A stretch of 64,000 nt of DNA from Spirosoma montaniterrae (GTDB taxonomy: Bacteria > Bacteroidota > Bacteroidia > Cytophagales > Spirosomataceae), in contig NZ_CP014263.1 of assembly GCF_001988955.1 (NCBI RefSeq), forward strand, positions 62,001 through 126,000. Direction: 5' to 3'. This document shows, in pieces, positions 26,655 through 35,978 of this stretch; positions within the stretch are counted from its first letter, which is position 1; every line of letters starts with the position of its first letter. A program made the translations under genes and the position numbers. Under the pieces are notes generated by a model that had not been told where the DNA came from, ran no database searches, and worked only from the letters and a program-made list of their open reading frames with translations.

Positions 26655-29354
26655 ATGAATAACAGTCTTTACCTCGTCCCATTTCTGGGATTGGTGGGCC
26701 TGGCGGTGATGTTCGCCAAGTTCGTTTGGGTATCCCGGCAGGATGCCGGTGACGCCCGAATGCAGGAAATTGCCGGGTACATCGCCGATGGGGCCATTGC
26801 GTTTTTAAAAGCTGAGTGGCGGGTTCTTATCATTTTCGGAGTTATTGTGGCCGCGCTGCTGTCGTATGCTGGCGCGCAGGTTGAAAATTCATCGTGGGTA
26901 ATTGGTATTGCCTTCGCCTTTGGGGCGTTCACGTCGGCACTGGCGGGGTATATCGGCATGAAAATTGCCACCAAAGCCAACGTTCGCACGGCCCATGCCG
27001 CCCGCACAAGTCTTACCCGCGCCCTCGACGTGTCGTTTACGGGTGGTTCGGTAATGGGTATTGGCGTGGCCGGGCTGGCGGTGCTGGGGTTGAGCGTTTT
27101 GTTTATCCTTCTCTATAACACCTATGTAGCCGGTTCGGGCGGTGCCTTTGGCGATGTCAACGGCCTGCCGATGGAAAAAGCACTCGAAGTGCTGGCTGGC
27201 TTCTCGCTCGGGGCCGAGTCGATTGCCCTGTTTGCCCGTGTGGGGGGCGGTATCTACACCAAAGCCGCCGACGTAGGGGCCGATCTGGTGGGTAAAGTCG
27301 AGGCCGGTATCCCGGAAGACGACCCGCGTAACCCCGCTACCATCGCCGATAACGTGGGCGACAACGTAGGCGACGTGGCTGGTATGGGGGCCGACTTGTT
27401 TGGTTCGTATGTGGCAACTATTCTGGCAACAATGGTGCTGGGCCGCGAAATCCGCATTCCCGAAGCCAGCAACATCATTGGCCACGCACCCATTGTGTTA
27501 CCCGTACTGATTGCCGGTATGGGCCTGATTTTCTCGATTCTGGCCTGCTACCTTGTGCGGGTGAAAGATGATAACGGTAATGTGCAGGGCGCACTGAACC
27601 TCGGCAACTGGGGGTCGATTATCCTGACCGTAATTGCATCGTACTTCCTGGTCGGTGCCGTATTGCCCGATATCACGATGGAAATTCGGGGTGTTGAATT
27701 CACCCGTATGGACGTGTTCTACGCCATTCTGACGGGTTTGGTTGTGGGCGCGTTGATGTCGTCGATTACGGAATATTACACGGCAATGGGTCGTCGGCCT
27801 GTGTTGAGCATTATCCGGCAATCGGCCACGGGTGCAGCTACCAACATCATCGGCGGTTTGGCGGTCGGTATGGAATCAACGGTACTGCCCATTCTGGTGC
27901 TGGCGGCTGGTATTTATACCTCCTATCATTTTGCGGGTCTGTATGGCGTGGCAATTTCGGCGGCAGGCATGATGGCTACGACAGCCATGCAGTTGGCAAT
28001 CGATGCGTTTGGGCCTATTGCCGATAATGCCGGTGGTATTGCCGAGATGAGTTATCTGCCCGAAGAAGTGCGGAGCCGTACCGATATTCTGGACGCCGTT
28101 GGGAACACCACAGCGGCTACGGGTAAAGGCTTTGCCATTGCGTCGGCAGCTCTTACGGCCCTCGCGCTGTTTGCTGCGTTCGTGGGCATATCGGGCATTT
28201 CAGCTATCGACATCTATAAGGCCGACGTGTTATCGGGGTTATTCGTTGGGGCCATGATTCCGTTCATTTTCTCGTCGCTGGCGATTGCGGCTGTGGGCCG
28301 GGCGGCTATGGCGATGGTGGAGGAAGTACGGCGTCAGTTCCGCGAAATTCCGGGTATCATGGAAGGTACGGCCAAGCCTGAATATGAGAAATGTGTCGCT
28401 ATTTCAACGCAGGCGTCTATCCGGGAGATGATTTTGCCGGGTGCCATTGCGCTGAGTGTGCCTATCATCGTGGGCTTTATTTTCGGTCCCGAAGTGCTGG
28501 GCGGTCTGCTGGCGGGCGTAACCGTGTCGGGCGTACTGATGGGTATTTTCCAGAACAATGCCGGTGGCGCGTGGGACAACGCCAAGAAGTCGTTCGAGAA
28601 AGGCGTGATGATTAATGGTGAAATGTTTTACAAGAAGTCAGAGCCGCACAAAGCATCGGTAACGGGCGATACGGTGGGTGATCCCTTCAAAGATACGTCG
28701 GGTCCGTCGATGAACATTCTTATCAAACTGATGTCGATTGTATCGCTCGTCATCGCGCCTTACATCGCCGTCAAATCGAGTGAACAGCCGAACTTCAACC
28801 GTGAAGGTATCGAGGCCGTGGGCGGCACCGAGGGCGTTGACCTTGAAAAATCGACCGCAGCCGATAACGCCGATGTTTCGACGCCTAACGCTAACTTCAC
28901 CCCAACCGATCTCACACTCGACGGGGGCGTTTCGCTGAAAGGTGTTGACGTAGACGGCATCGAAGCAAACTTGCTTGACTTTATCAAATCCGACAAGCCG
29001 GTTGACAAAGAAACCTGGTTCGATTTCGACCGATTGCTGTTTGAGACGGGCAGCGCAACGCTCAAACCCGAGTCGGAGGAGCAGTTGAAAAACGTGGCCG
29101 AAATTCTGAAAGCCTACCCGAACGTGAACGTAAAATTGGGCGGCTATACCGATAATACCGGCAATGCCAACGCCAACCTGAAACTTTCGGGCGACCGGGC
29201 CGCTTCGGTCAAAGCTGAGTTGGTAAAACTCGGTATTGCCGACAGCCGCTTAGAGTCGGAGGGTTATGGGCAGGAATACCCCGTTGCCAGCAATGATACC
29301 GAAGAGGGCCGCGCACAAAACCGCCGGATTTCGATTCGTGTGACGAAGAAGTAG
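26655..29354 (+). CDS. hppA: Membrane-bound ion-translocating pyrophosphatase fused to a C-terminal OmpA domain
   Basis: Integral inner-membrane pump of 899 residues that couples PPi hydrolysis to H+ and/or Na+ export. The pyrophosphatase part (about 1-720, about 16 TM) has [13 protein letters not shown] (207-219), [20 protein letters not shown] (228-247), [28 protein letters not shown] and [24 protein letters not shown] (483-492) has Ala where K+-independent enzymes have Lys, so it is probably K+-dependent. After a Asp/Thr-rich linker (about 720-787) comes an OmpA-type peptidoglycan-binding domain (788-899: [40 protein letters not shown], ending [11 protein letters not shown]). M-PPase C-termini face the periplasm, so the OmpA part could hold the pump to peptidoglycan. 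Typical M-PPases are near 700 residues and lack this domain. The pumped ion is not resolved. Confidence 0.95.
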   Translation: MNNSLYLVPFLGLVGLAVMFAKFVWVSRQDAGDARMQEIAGYIADGAIAFLKAEWRVLIIFGVIVAALLSYAGAQVENSSWVIGIAFAFGAFTSALAGYIGMKIATKANVRTAHAARTSLTRALDVSFTGGSVMGIGVAGLAVLGLSVLFILLYNTYVAGSGGAFGDVNGLPMEKALEVLAGFSLGAESIALFARVGGGIYTKAADVGADLVGKVEAGIPEDDPRNPATIADNVGDNVGDVAGMGADLFGSYVATILATMVLGREIRIPEASNIIGHAPIVLPVLIAGMGLIFSILACYLVRVKDDNGNVQGALNLGNWGSIILTVIASYFLVGAVLPDITMEIRGVEFTRMDVFYAILTGLVVGALMSSITEYYTAMGRRPVLSIIRQSATGAATNIIGGLAVGMESTVLPILVLAAGIYTSYHFAGLYGVAISAAGMMATTAMQLAIDAFGPIADNAGGIAEMSYLPEEVRSRTDILDAVGNTTAATGKGFAIASAALTALALFAAFVGISGISAIDIYKADVLSGLFVGAMIPFIFSSLAIAAVGRAAMAMVEEVRRQFREIPGIMEGTAKPEYEKCVAISTQASIREMILPGAIALSVPIIVGFIFGPEVLGGLLAGVTVSGVLMGIFQNNAGGAWDNAKKSFEKGVMINGEMFYKKSEPHKASVTGDTVGDPFKDTSGPSMNILIKLMSIVSLVIAPYIAVKSSEQPNFNREGIEAVGGTEGVDLEKSTAADNADVSTPNANFTPTDLTLDGGVSLKGVDVDGIEANLLDFIKSDKPVDKETWFDFDRLLFETGSATLKPESEEQLKNVAEILKAYPNVNVKLGGYTDNTGNANANLKLSGDRAASVKAELVKLGIADSRLESEGYGQEYPVASNDTEEGRAQNRRISIRVTKK

Positions 29355-29363
29355 TCTTAAGAA

Positions 29364-29438
29364 AAGTAGCGTAACAATGAAAAGCCGAATGCCATTACTC
29401 GAAGTAATGGCATTCGGCTTTTCATTGTTACGCTACTT
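29364..29438. terminator. Long bidirectional hairpin between hppA and osmC
   Basis: Perfect inverted repeat with 36-bp arms (29364-29399 and 29403-29438) and a 3-nt loop. It lies between two converging genes and extends over the osmC stop codon (29428-29430) and its last codons. The stem holds AAAAGCC and GGCTTTT blocks rather than a terminal U-run, so it may work as a terminator, a 3'-end stabiliser, or both. Confidence 0.8.
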
Positions 29439-29862
29439 CCGCCGTGGCTTCTTCCCAGCGAATGGTTACGGCCTGTTCCAGGTCAGGATGGAGGCTGATG
29501 GCAACGGGGCAGGTGTGGGCAATTTTTTCGAGCCGGGTGCGGGTCTCGTCGTCGGGTAGGGGTGCAGTACGCAGAACCAGATCAATTTCGATGCGGGCAA
29601 TGCGCCGGGGTGGTTCGCTCGACATCACTTTGGTAACGTCGAGTGCGCTGCCCGCCAGTTCGATGCCGTCGCGCCGGGCGAAAATTGCCATCGTTGTAAT
29701 AATGCAGGTGCCGAGCGCGTTGGCAACTAAATCGGTGGGCGAGAACGCTTCGCCCCGTCCCTGATTGTCGGTAGGGGCATCGGTGTTAATGTGCGTACCC
29801 GATTGCAGGTGCGTACAGCCGGTGCGTAAATCGCCCAAATAATCGATGTGAATGGTAGCCAT
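29428..29862 (-). CDS. OsmC/Ohr family peroxide-detoxification protein
   Basis: Cytoplasmic protein of 144 residues. ATG 29862 (MATIHIDYLGDLRTGC) is preferred over a longer start at 29892. Family features are the buried Gly-rich start, SPTDLVANALGTCIITTMAI with the first redox Cys (about 51), and HTCPVAISLHPDLEQAV with the second Cys (about 115). Paired cysteines of this spacing reduce organic peroxides in OsmC and Ohr. It converges with the pyrophosphatase gene; its last codons lie inside the hairpin at 29364-29438. The OsmC subgroup cannot be set without alignment. Confidence 0.9.
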   Translation of the reverse strand: MATIHIDYLGDLRTGCTHLQSGTHINTDAPTDNQGRGEAFSPTDLVANALGTCIITTMAIFARRDGIELAGSALDVTKVMSSEPPRRIARIEIDLVLRTAPLPDDETRTRLEKIAHTCPVAISLHPDLEQAVTIRWEEATAEVA

Positions 29863-29983
29863 AAGAAAAGTGGGGCATTTTCCCCCAAACATATAGACAA
29901 GGGATTGGTTACGCTACTATTGATCGCTACTTTTTGCAGATTTTCGCATTTATGAGTAGCTTTAGGTCAGGAATTTACGAAAA

Positions 29984-30769
29984 ATGCAAAGAATATACCG
30001 CTACATACTCACGGGTTTTATCGGTGCCCTGTTGCTGGGGTCGGACGTTCGTGCGCAAACGAACGACGAAAACGATGATAATTTCCAGACCGTGACCACG
30101 TTTGGCATCAGCACAAACACCAATTCCGGCGTTATTGGCGGCTTTGCGTTCCGACAGTCGAAACGGTTAGACGGCACCCTGTTTGGCAGAACACAGTACC
30201 GTTATCTGAGCGTCGAACTGGTTAATGTGAAGCATCCGAAAGAACTGTCGGCGAGTATCGGCTCGGTAGGCTCACGGTTCATCACCGGAAAAGAAAATTT
30301 CTTGTTTGTAATACGTCCGCAGTATGGCCGGGAGGTGAAGGTGTTTCAGCGCGATACCGACGAAGGTATTTCGGTGAGCGGCATTCTGGCCGGTGGGCCA
30401 TCGCTGGGTATCATCAAACCGTATTATCTCGAAGTCTCCTTTGGTAATTCGTCTCGGCAGGTGCCTGCCTCACAGGTAAATGGGTTTACTACACCAACAG
30501 GCGAAGCCGTAACGGGCGCGGGTAGCCTGTTCCGTGGATTCGGTGAGTCGAAGTTTACGGTGGGTTTGAACCTGAAAGCGGCTCTCAGTTTCGAGTTGAG
30601 CGCATTTCGGACTAATACCACGGGCGTAGAAATTGGCTTCCTGACCGAAATTTTTCCGCAGCGTATCGTTATCGTACCCAACACCGAACCCGGAGCCGAC
30701 CGTGCGCTGGGAAATCGCAGTTTCTTCACATCGGGCTATCTAACGCTGTTCTTCGGCACTAAAAAGTAA
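29984..30769 (+). CDS. Conserved-looking envelope protein, probably a small outer membrane beta-barrel
   Basis: I do not recognise a named family. The 261-residue product has a signal peptide ([20 protein letters not shown], cleaved after VRAQ). A body rich in alternating strands follows, such as [70 protein letters not shown] and [10 protein letters not shown]. It ends in [11 protein letters not shown]. The strand pattern suggests an 8- to 10-strand barrel, by eye only. It lies 22 bp before lipA and may be co-transcribed, though a functional link is not evident. A near-match -7 element, TAGCTTTA, is a little upstream. Confidence 0.6.
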   Translation: MQRIYRYILTGFIGALLLGSDVRAQTNDENDDNFQTVTTFGISTNTNSGVIGGFAFRQSKRLDGTLFGRTQYRYLSVELVNVKHPKELSASIGSVGSRFITGKENFLFVIRPQYGREVKVFQRDTDEGISVSGILAGGPSLGIIKPYYLEVSFGNSSRQVPASQVNGFTTPTGEAVTGAGSLFRGFGESKFTVGLNLKAALSFELSAFRTNTTGVEIGFLTEIFPQRIVIVPNTEPGADRALGNRSFFTSGYLTLFFGTKK

Positions 30770-30791
30770 TGAGAATTGTATTACTTCTGCC

Positions 30792-31685
30792 ATGATTGAA
30801 CTACCCGTAATACCCTCTGAACAGCAACGCAACCAGAATGCCGGGCGGAAACGTCCCGACTGGCTGCGGGTGAAACTGCCTATCGGCCCTGAATATGCTA
30901 AAGTGCGCAAATTGGTAGATGAGCATAAACTGCATACCATATGCGAGAGCGGCAACTGCCCCAACATGGGCGAATGCTGGGGAGCCGGAACTGCTACGTT
31001 TATGATTCTGGGCAACGTTTGTACGCGTAGCTGCACGTTCTGCGCCGTGGCAACGGGCCGTCCCAACGAATATGACACCGACGAACCCCGGCGCGTGGCC
31101 GAAGCCATCGTGCTGATGAAGGTCAAACACGCCGTTATCACGTCGGTTAATCGCGATGAGTTGAAAGACCGGGGTGCTGAAATCTGGTATCAGACCGTGC
31201 GAATGGTGAAAGAAGCTTCACCCACAACGACCATCGAAACGCTGATTCCCGATACAAAAGGCAACTGGGAGGCTCTTGACCGCATGATTTCGGCGGGGCA
31301 GGAAGTGGTGTCGCACAATATGGAAACCGTAGAGCGACTATATCGGCGCGTGCGGCCTCAGGCGAGATACAGCCGGAGTTTAGAGCAGATTCAGCGTACA
31401 AAAGCCTACGGTCAGCGCACGAAATCGGGTATTATGCTCGGCCTGGGCGAAACCCACGACGAGGTGTTCAAGGCAATGGACGATCTGGTTGAGAACGGCT
31501 TAGACATATTAACGCTGGGGCAGTATCTACAACCCACCAAAATGCACCACGAGGTTATCGAGTGGATTCATCCCGATACCTTTGCCATGTACAAAGAGGA
31601 AGGGCTTCGGCGCGGCTTGAAGTACGTAGAGTCGGGGCCGCTGGTTCGGTCGAGCTATCACGCTGAAAAACACGTGAATGTTTGA
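30792..31685 (+). CDS. lipA: Lipoyl synthase LipA
   Basis: Radical-SAM enzyme of 297 residues that inserts two sulfurs into octanoyl groups on lipoyl-dependent proteins in the cytoplasm. The auxiliary cluster motif [12 protein letters not shown] (Cys 51, 56, 62), the radical-SAM motif CTRSCTFC (Cys 77, 81, 84) and the C-terminal RSSY (286-289), which ligates the auxiliary cluster, are all intact. Length is as expected. A short hairpin and T-run follow at 31730-31758. LipB is not in the window. Confidence 0.98.
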   Translation: MIELPVIPSEQQRNQNAGRKRPDWLRVKLPIGPEYAKVRKLVDEHKLHTICESGNCPNMGECWGAGTATFMILGNVCTRSCTFCAVATGRPNEYDTDEPRRVAEAIVLMKVKHAVITSVNRDELKDRGAEIWYQTVRMVKEASPTTTIETLIPDTKGNWEALDRMISAGQEVVSHNMETVERLYRRVRPQARYSRSLEQIQRTKAYGQRTKSGIMLGLGETHDEVFKAMDDLVENGLDILTLGQYLQPTKMHHEVIEWIHPDTFAMYKEEGLRRGLKYVESGPLVRSSYHAEKHVNV

Positions 31686-31729
31686 TAAATCTTTTTGCAG
31701 TCTACGTCAGAACTACCTTATTTAGCCGG

Positions 31730-31758
31730 AAAGTCCGGGCCGTTGGTTCGGGCTTTTT
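31730..31758 (+). terminator. Candidate terminator after lipA
   Basis: AAAGTCCG (31730-31737) pairs with CGGGCTTT (31749-31756), with one G-U pair. The T-run at 31754-31758 (TTTTT) overlaps the end of that arm. It ends 9 bp before the lycopene cyclase start codon, so it may act as an attenuator for that gene. Confidence 0.5.
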
Positions 31759-31767
31759 CGTTGGCTT

Positions 31768-32922
31768 ATGAAAAAATACGACTTCATTATCGCCGGGGGA
31801 GGAATGGCGGGCTTAAGCCTGGCTTATTACCTGACGCAGTCGCCCCTGCGAGACCGTAGCATCCTGCTCATTGACCGCGATCAGAAAAATCGTAACGACC
31901 GAACGTGGTGTTACTGGGAACGCGGAGAAGGTGCGTTTGAATCGATTTTGTACCGCATCTGGAATCAGGTAGAATTTCATGGTCCAACGCTCAGTGGATT
32001 GCTCGACATGGGGAGCTACCGCTATAAAATGCTGAGAGGCATTGATTTCTATACGTTTATGGATAGCCATCTTGCCAGGTTTTCAAACATCGAACGGCGA
32101 CAGGCGACCATTAACCGAATTAAGGATACGCCACAGGGCGGCTTTGTCATTGCCGACGACGAGCCGTTCATTGCCGATTACGTATTCGATAGTACGTATG
32201 CTCTTAATCTGACCATCCCGGAAAACCATAATCTGCTTCAGCACTTTAAAGGATGGGTTATTAAAATCGATCAGCCTTTTTTTGATGTAAGTCGGCCCCG
32301 AATGATGGACTTCCGCGTGCCTCAGCAGGGCGATTGCCGGTTTGTTTATGTACTGCCTTTCGATGAGCAGACGGCCTTGATTGAATACACGCTGTTCAAC
32401 GACAAATTACTGACGGATGCTGAATATGATAACGACCTGCACCAGTACATTCAGAATCATTTGAATGGTCTCCAGTTCGATATTCGCGAAACTGAATTCG
32501 GCGTCATTCCCATGTCGGATGTTACTACCCAGGAGAATCCATCGAAACACATTATTCGGATCGGTACGTCGGGCGGCTACACCAAACCCTCTACGGGCTA
32601 TACCTTTCAGCGCACCCAGCGTTATCTGCGTAGTTTGGTCGATAGCCTTGCTCAAACAGGCCGCCCGCAACGGCCAGTGTCGTGGTGGCAGAAGCGATAC
32701 AAGTTTTTTGACAGCATCATGCTTAATGTACTGGAAAAGCACCGCTACCCCGCCGATGCAATGTTCTCTGTTCTCTACGAGCGTAATCCAGCCGAGCGGG
32801 TCTTTCAGTTTCTCGACGAGGAAGATAAGTTTTTCGATGACCTGCGGGTTATGAACTCAATGCCAAAATGGCCCTTTACCGTGGCCCTGTTCGACGTATT
32901 GCGCCGAAAGTTCGTATCCTGA
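31768..32922 (+). CDS. crtY: Lycopene cyclase (CrtY/CrtL family)
   Basis: FAD-binding carotenoid enzyme of 384 residues that would close lycopene ends to beta-rings. It has a dinucleotide fold (YDFIIAGGGMAGLSLAYYL, about 4-22), LLIDRD, NDRTWCYWERGEG (about 42-55), a VFDSTYA region and FVYVLPFDEQTALIEYTLF (about 191-210). The C-terminal half has GVIPMSD and GGYTKPSTGYTFQRTQRYL, all conserved in bacterial CrtY. No other carotenoid gene (crtB, crtI, crtZ) is present, so it stands alone here. The P450 at 35979 might be a carotenoid hydroxylase, but nothing in sequence proves that. Confidence 0.9.
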   Translation: MKKYDFIIAGGGMAGLSLAYYLTQSPLRDRSILLIDRDQKNRNDRTWCYWERGEGAFESILYRIWNQVEFHGPTLSGLLDMGSYRYKMLRGIDFYTFMDSHLARFSNIERRQATINRIKDTPQGGFVIADDEPFIADYVFDSTYALNLTIPENHNLLQHFKGWVIKIDQPFFDVSRPRMMDFRVPQQGDCRFVYVLPFDEQTALIEYTLFNDKLLTDAEYDNDLHQYIQNHLNGLQFDIRETEFGVIPMSDVTTQENPSKHIIRIGTSGGYTKPSTGYTFQRTQRYLRSLVDSLAQTGRPQRPVSWWQKRYKFFDSIMLNVLEKHRYPADAMFSVLYERNPAERVFQFLDEEDKFFDDLRVMNSMPKWPFTVALFDVLRRKFVS

Positions 32923-32965
32923 AACGGTTTTACACCCCGAAGCTTGGCACCTGCGTAGAAAACTG

Positions 32966-32973
32966 TAGTTTTG
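32966..32973 (+). promoter_or_regulatory. -7 promoter element for metK
   Basis: TAGTTTTG matches TAnnTTTG 28 bp before ATG 33001. The implied leader is about 20 nt, too short for a SAM riboswitch. Confidence 0.55.
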
Positions 32974-33000
32974 CATGTTAAAACCAAGTCAAGAGCCGCA

Positions 33001-34278
33001 ATGCCGTATCTTTTCACGTCCGAATCTGTTTCAGAAGGGCACCCCGACAAAGTCGCCGATCAAATTTCCGACGCGCTGATTGACAACTTCTTAGCGTTCG
33101 ATCCATCCAGCAAAGTAGCCTGCGAAACGCTCGTGACAACCGGGCAGGTCGTATTGGCTGGCGAAATTAAAACCGATACCTATTTAGACGTTCAGAAAAT
33201 TACGCGCGACGTGATTCGCAAAATTGGCTATACCAAGAGCGAATACATGTTTGAGGCCAATTCGTGCGGTATCTTCTCGGCCCTGCACGATCAGTCGGCT
33301 GATATTAATCAGGGCGTTGACCGTCAGGTAGATAGCGACGACTTTGACGCGAAAGCCAACGCACAGGGTGCGGGCGATCAGGGTATGATGTTCGGCTACG
33401 CAACCAACGAAACGGATAACTTTATGCCGTTGCCGCTGGACCTGGCCCACGCCATTCTGCGCGAAATGTCGCATATCCGTAACAATGAAAGCGATTTGAT
33501 GCCGTATTTGCGGCCCGACGCCAAATCGCAGGTAACGATTGAATATTCTGACGACCATCAGCCGATTCGGATCGATACCATTGTGGTATCAACGCAACAC
33601 GACGACTTTGCTGATGACGAGACAATGCTCGCCAAAATCCGCGAAGACATTATCAACATCGTGATTCCACGCGTGAAAGCGGCTCAGAAAACCGATCTTC
33701 ACAGCTTGTTTACCGACGACATTACGTACTACATTAACCCGACGGGTAAGTTCGTTATTGGCGGTCCGCACGGCGACACAGGCTTGACAGGGCGGAAAAT
33801 CATTGTTGATACCTATGGTGGCAAAGGCGCACACGGAGGTGGAGCGTTTTCGGGCAAAGACCCCTCGAAAGTTGACCGGTCGGCGGCTTATGCCACCCGC
33901 CACATTGCCAAAAATATGGTAGCCGCCGGTTTGTGCGATCAGGTGCTGGTGCAGGTATCGTATGCGATTGGCGTTGCCAAACCCTGCGGCCTATACGTCA
34001 ACACCTACGGCACGGCGAAAGTGAGCATGAACGACGGTGAAATCGCTGAAAAAATCGGGCAGATTTTCGATATGCGTCCGTATGCTATCGAGCAGCGGCT
34101 CAAACTTCGCAACCCAATCTATTCCGAAACAGCGGCTTATGGGCACATGGGCCGTAAGAACGAAATTGTGAAGAAAACCTTCGGCTCGAATGGCACTGCC
34201 AAAGAGATGGAAGTTGAACTTTTTACGTGGGAAAAACTTGATTTCGTAGATCAGATCAAAGCCGAGTTTGGGTTGTAA
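33001..34278 (+). CDS. metK: S-adenosylmethionine synthase MetK
   Basis: Cytoplasmic enzyme of 425 residues making S-adenosylmethionine from Met and ATP. It begins [20 protein letters not shown], with the catalytic His-Pro-Asp near 15-17. [15 protein letters not shown] and the P-loop-like [19 protein letters not shown] are intact. The C-terminus ([20 protein letters not shown]) is usual for Bacteroidota. ATG 33001 is preferred over an upstream in-frame 32971, because the -7 promoter element overlaps the latter. Hairpins follow at 34332-34392. Confidence 0.98.
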   Translation: MPYLFTSESVSEGHPDKVADQISDALIDNFLAFDPSSKVACETLVTTGQVVLAGEIKTDTYLDVQKITRDVIRKIGYTKSEYMFEANSCGIFSALHDQSADINQGVDRQVDSDDFDAKANAQGAGDQGMMFGYATNETDNFMPLPLDLAHAILREMSHIRNNESDLMPYLRPDAKSQVTIEYSDDHQPIRIDTIVVSTQHDDFADDETMLAKIREDIINIVIPRVKAAQKTDLHSLFTDDITYYINPTGKFVIGGPHGDTGLTGRKIIVDTYGGKGAHGGGAFSGKDPSKVDRSAAYATRHIAKNMVAAGLCDQVLVQVSYAIGVAKPCGLYVNTYGTAKVSMNDGEIAEKIGQIFDMRPYAIEQRLKLRNPIYSETAAYGHMGRKNEIVKKTFGSNGTAKEMEVELFTWEKLDFVDQIKAEFGL

Positions 34279-34331
34279 CTATTCGTCCGCGAAAATAGCT
34301 TGTAAGGCGGATGAATATCCGAAGTTATTAG

Positions 34332-34392
34332 GTTCGGGACGTATGTCCCGAACAGCAAAAAGCCAGTCCACGAAGACTGGCTTTTTGCTGTT
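34332..34392. terminator. Double hairpin between metK and hpf
   Basis: Two stems touch each other. GTTCGGGAC (34332-34340) pairs with GTCCCGAAC (34345-34353). AACAGCAAAAAGCCAGTC (34351-34368) pairs with GACTGGCTTTTTGCTGTT (34375-34392). They share AAC, so they are mutually exclusive at the base. The position between converging genes suits a bidirectional terminator. Confidence 0.85.
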
Positions 34393-34405
34393 TATGCGAC
34401 TCAGT

Positions 34406-34783
34406 TTATAATTCGTCGGCTTCAAAAACCTCCTCTTCTTCGTTTATTTGCGATTTGGCCTGTGCAATGGCCGGGCTGGAAATATCGTTGCGTTTTTGTT
34501 TACAGCGAACGAGCTTGTCTTTCAGGACATCGAGCACACGGTCGGTTGCACTCTCGAAGCTCTTGTCGTGTTCCTTAACGAACAGTTCTTTGCCGGGGAT
34601 AGTCAGCCTGACTTCCACAATCTTTTCTTTTATTTTTTGGGAGTCGGCTCCGTCCAATCGGAGAAACACCTCTGCGCCGATAATGCGGTCATGGAAGGTG
34701 TCTAATTTGTTCAGTTTCGCCTGGATAAAATCTAACAGGCTCTGATCTGCCGTAAACTTCACGGCGTGAATTTGTAGTCTCAT
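34406..34783 (-). CDS. hpf: Ribosome hibernation-promoting factor (HPF/RaiA family, short form)
   Basis: Ribosome-binding protein of 125 residues that inactivates 70S ribosomes in stationary phase. It has the beta-alpha-beta-beta-beta-alpha fold: RLQIHAVKFTADQSLLDFIQ (about 2-21), DRIIGAEVFLRLDG, KIVEVRLTIPGKELFVKEHD and SFESATDRVLDVLKDKLVR. A short acidic tail (NEEEEVFEADEL) follows. It lacks the C-terminal dimerisation domain of long HPF. It is transcribed alone. The 216-bp gap upstream (34784-34999) shows no other gene or clear motif. Confidence 0.93.
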   Translation of the reverse strand: MRLQIHAVKFTADQSLLDFIQAKLNKLDTFHDRIIGAEVFLRLDGADSQKIKEKIVEVRLTIPGKELFVKEHDKSFESATDRVLDVLKDKLVRCKQKRNDISSPAIAQAKSQINEEEEVFEADEL

Positions 34784-34999
34784 TGTGTCGCGTTTAAAGG
34801 TGAATAAATCAGAACATCAATGGACTGTCTAAGTTTGGGTATACCAACCAGAATGTCAATAGCACCTACGAAAGATGCAAACGTGTTCCACGCACACAAT
34901 GCGTTTTTCGATAACAAAGAGGTCAGTATGAGTGATTTTATAAGTTTCGTGAAACGGTAACAAACGAAAATTCTTCGTAAAGTATAATTTGGCTCATGG

Positions 35000-35893
35000 C
35001 TATAAACGGGCCAGCATGTGCATCGATATTTTCTTGCCCTTACGGTACACTTTGTGAAAGAAGCGGCTTTGGTTGCTTATTGGCTGGAAATTCTTCCACG
35101 AAGTCTGTCTCATGTACGTAAAGAAAAGATCCAGAAAATGCTTATCCGACGAGCAGGCAGCAAAAATAGGTTTGTCAACCGAAACAAAGTGAATCAGATA
35201 CGGAGCCGCGTGGGGCAGTGTGCTGAACCAGTTCCAGCGCGGGTCGAGTTGGACCCATTGGTTCATCAGCACAACGTTGAGACCGTACTGGTCGGCGCAT
35301 GTAACATGTTTCAGGTTGTCGTTCATGCAGCGAATCACCCGGTTCGCAATGTCAGCTTCGCGCCACTGTTGCACGTCCATAAGAAGCACACCGGCATTGA
35401 AATACTTTGTATCGGGGTCCATGCCTAACTCCCGGTAATTCCTGATGCCAGCCCAGGCGCAGCTAACGGTTTGACCCACATCCTGTACGGCGGCACACAC
35501 GCAGCCCCGTAAGTCGGTATGCCATAAATCAGCGATGTTGCCTAAAACCAGCATATCGACATCTAAATACAACAGTCGACGGGCCTCCGGCGGAACGATG
35601 TAGGGCGCATACAACCGCAGATACGTGGTCATGGGCAGGGCCGACTTGTCGGCTGGTAGCTTCACCGTGGCCGGAACGACTGACTTGGCCGGATGCCAAT
35701 GAATATGAAATAGATCCGCGCGTACAGAAGCTTCTATCCGTTTCCGATTGGTTGCCGAAATGCCATCATCAATAATATACACTTCAATCGTTTCTGCCGA
35801 TTGGTAGTTCTGCTCGATAGACTTGAGCAAGGTTGCTACCATAGGTGCATAGTAGTTATCGCTCGATAAGGTGAGATAGATAGAATCTGGCAT
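35000..35893 (-). CDS. GT8 family glycosyltransferase
   Basis: Retaining glycosyltransferase of 297 residues from ATG 35893 (the codon before is TTG). Features are SIYLTLSSDNYYAPMVATLL at the start, ALPMTTYLRLYAPYIVP (about 87-103) and RRLLYLDVDMLVLGNIADLW, with the metal-binding Asp-x-Asp near 113-115. YFNAGVLLMDVQQWRE, the DQYGLN region and PYLIHFVSVDKPIF fit the LgtC/GspA group that builds lipooligosaccharides or similar glycans. It is isolated from other glycan genes. A 7-bp-arm inverted repeat lies just upstream at 35907-35925. Confidence 0.92.
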   Translation of the reverse strand: MPDSIYLTLSSDNYYAPMVATLLKSIEQNYQSAETIEVYIIDDGISATNRKRIEASVRADLFHIHWHPAKSVVPATVKLPADKSALPMTTYLRLYAPYIVPPEARRLLYLDVDMLVLGNIADLWHTDLRGCVCAAVQDVGQTVSCAWAGIRNYRELGMDPDTKYFNAGVLLMDVQQWREADIANRVIRCMNDNLKHVTCADQYGLNVVLMNQWVQLDPRWNWFSTLPHAAPYLIHFVSVDKPIFAACSSDKHFLDLFFTYMRQTSWKNFQPISNQSRFFHKVYRKGKKISMHMLARL

Positions 35894-35906
35894 CAAAAGA
35901 GGATTT

Positions 35907-35925
35907 TAGTCTACCATTTAGACTA
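35907..35925 (-). promoter_or_regulatory. Inverted repeat upstream of the GT8 gene
   Basis: TAGTCTA (35907-35913) and TAGACTA (35919-35925) are perfect inverted arms with a 5-bp spacer, 14 bp before the start codon. It could be an operator or a small mRNA hairpin at the ribosome-binding region. Confidence 0.35.
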
Positions 35926-35978
35926 TGGTGCCAGTATCTCGTTACTAATCACATGGCTATATTTAGTAAGCGGTTGGG

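Noticed and set aside
29359..29440. CRISPR-like or transposon-end repeat
   Set aside because: It is one inverted repeat with a 3-nt loop; no direct repeat-spacer pattern and no target-site duplication is seen.
32966..33000. SAM riboswitch before metK
   Set aside because: The leader after the -7 box is only about 20 nt, too short for any known SAM riboswitch class.
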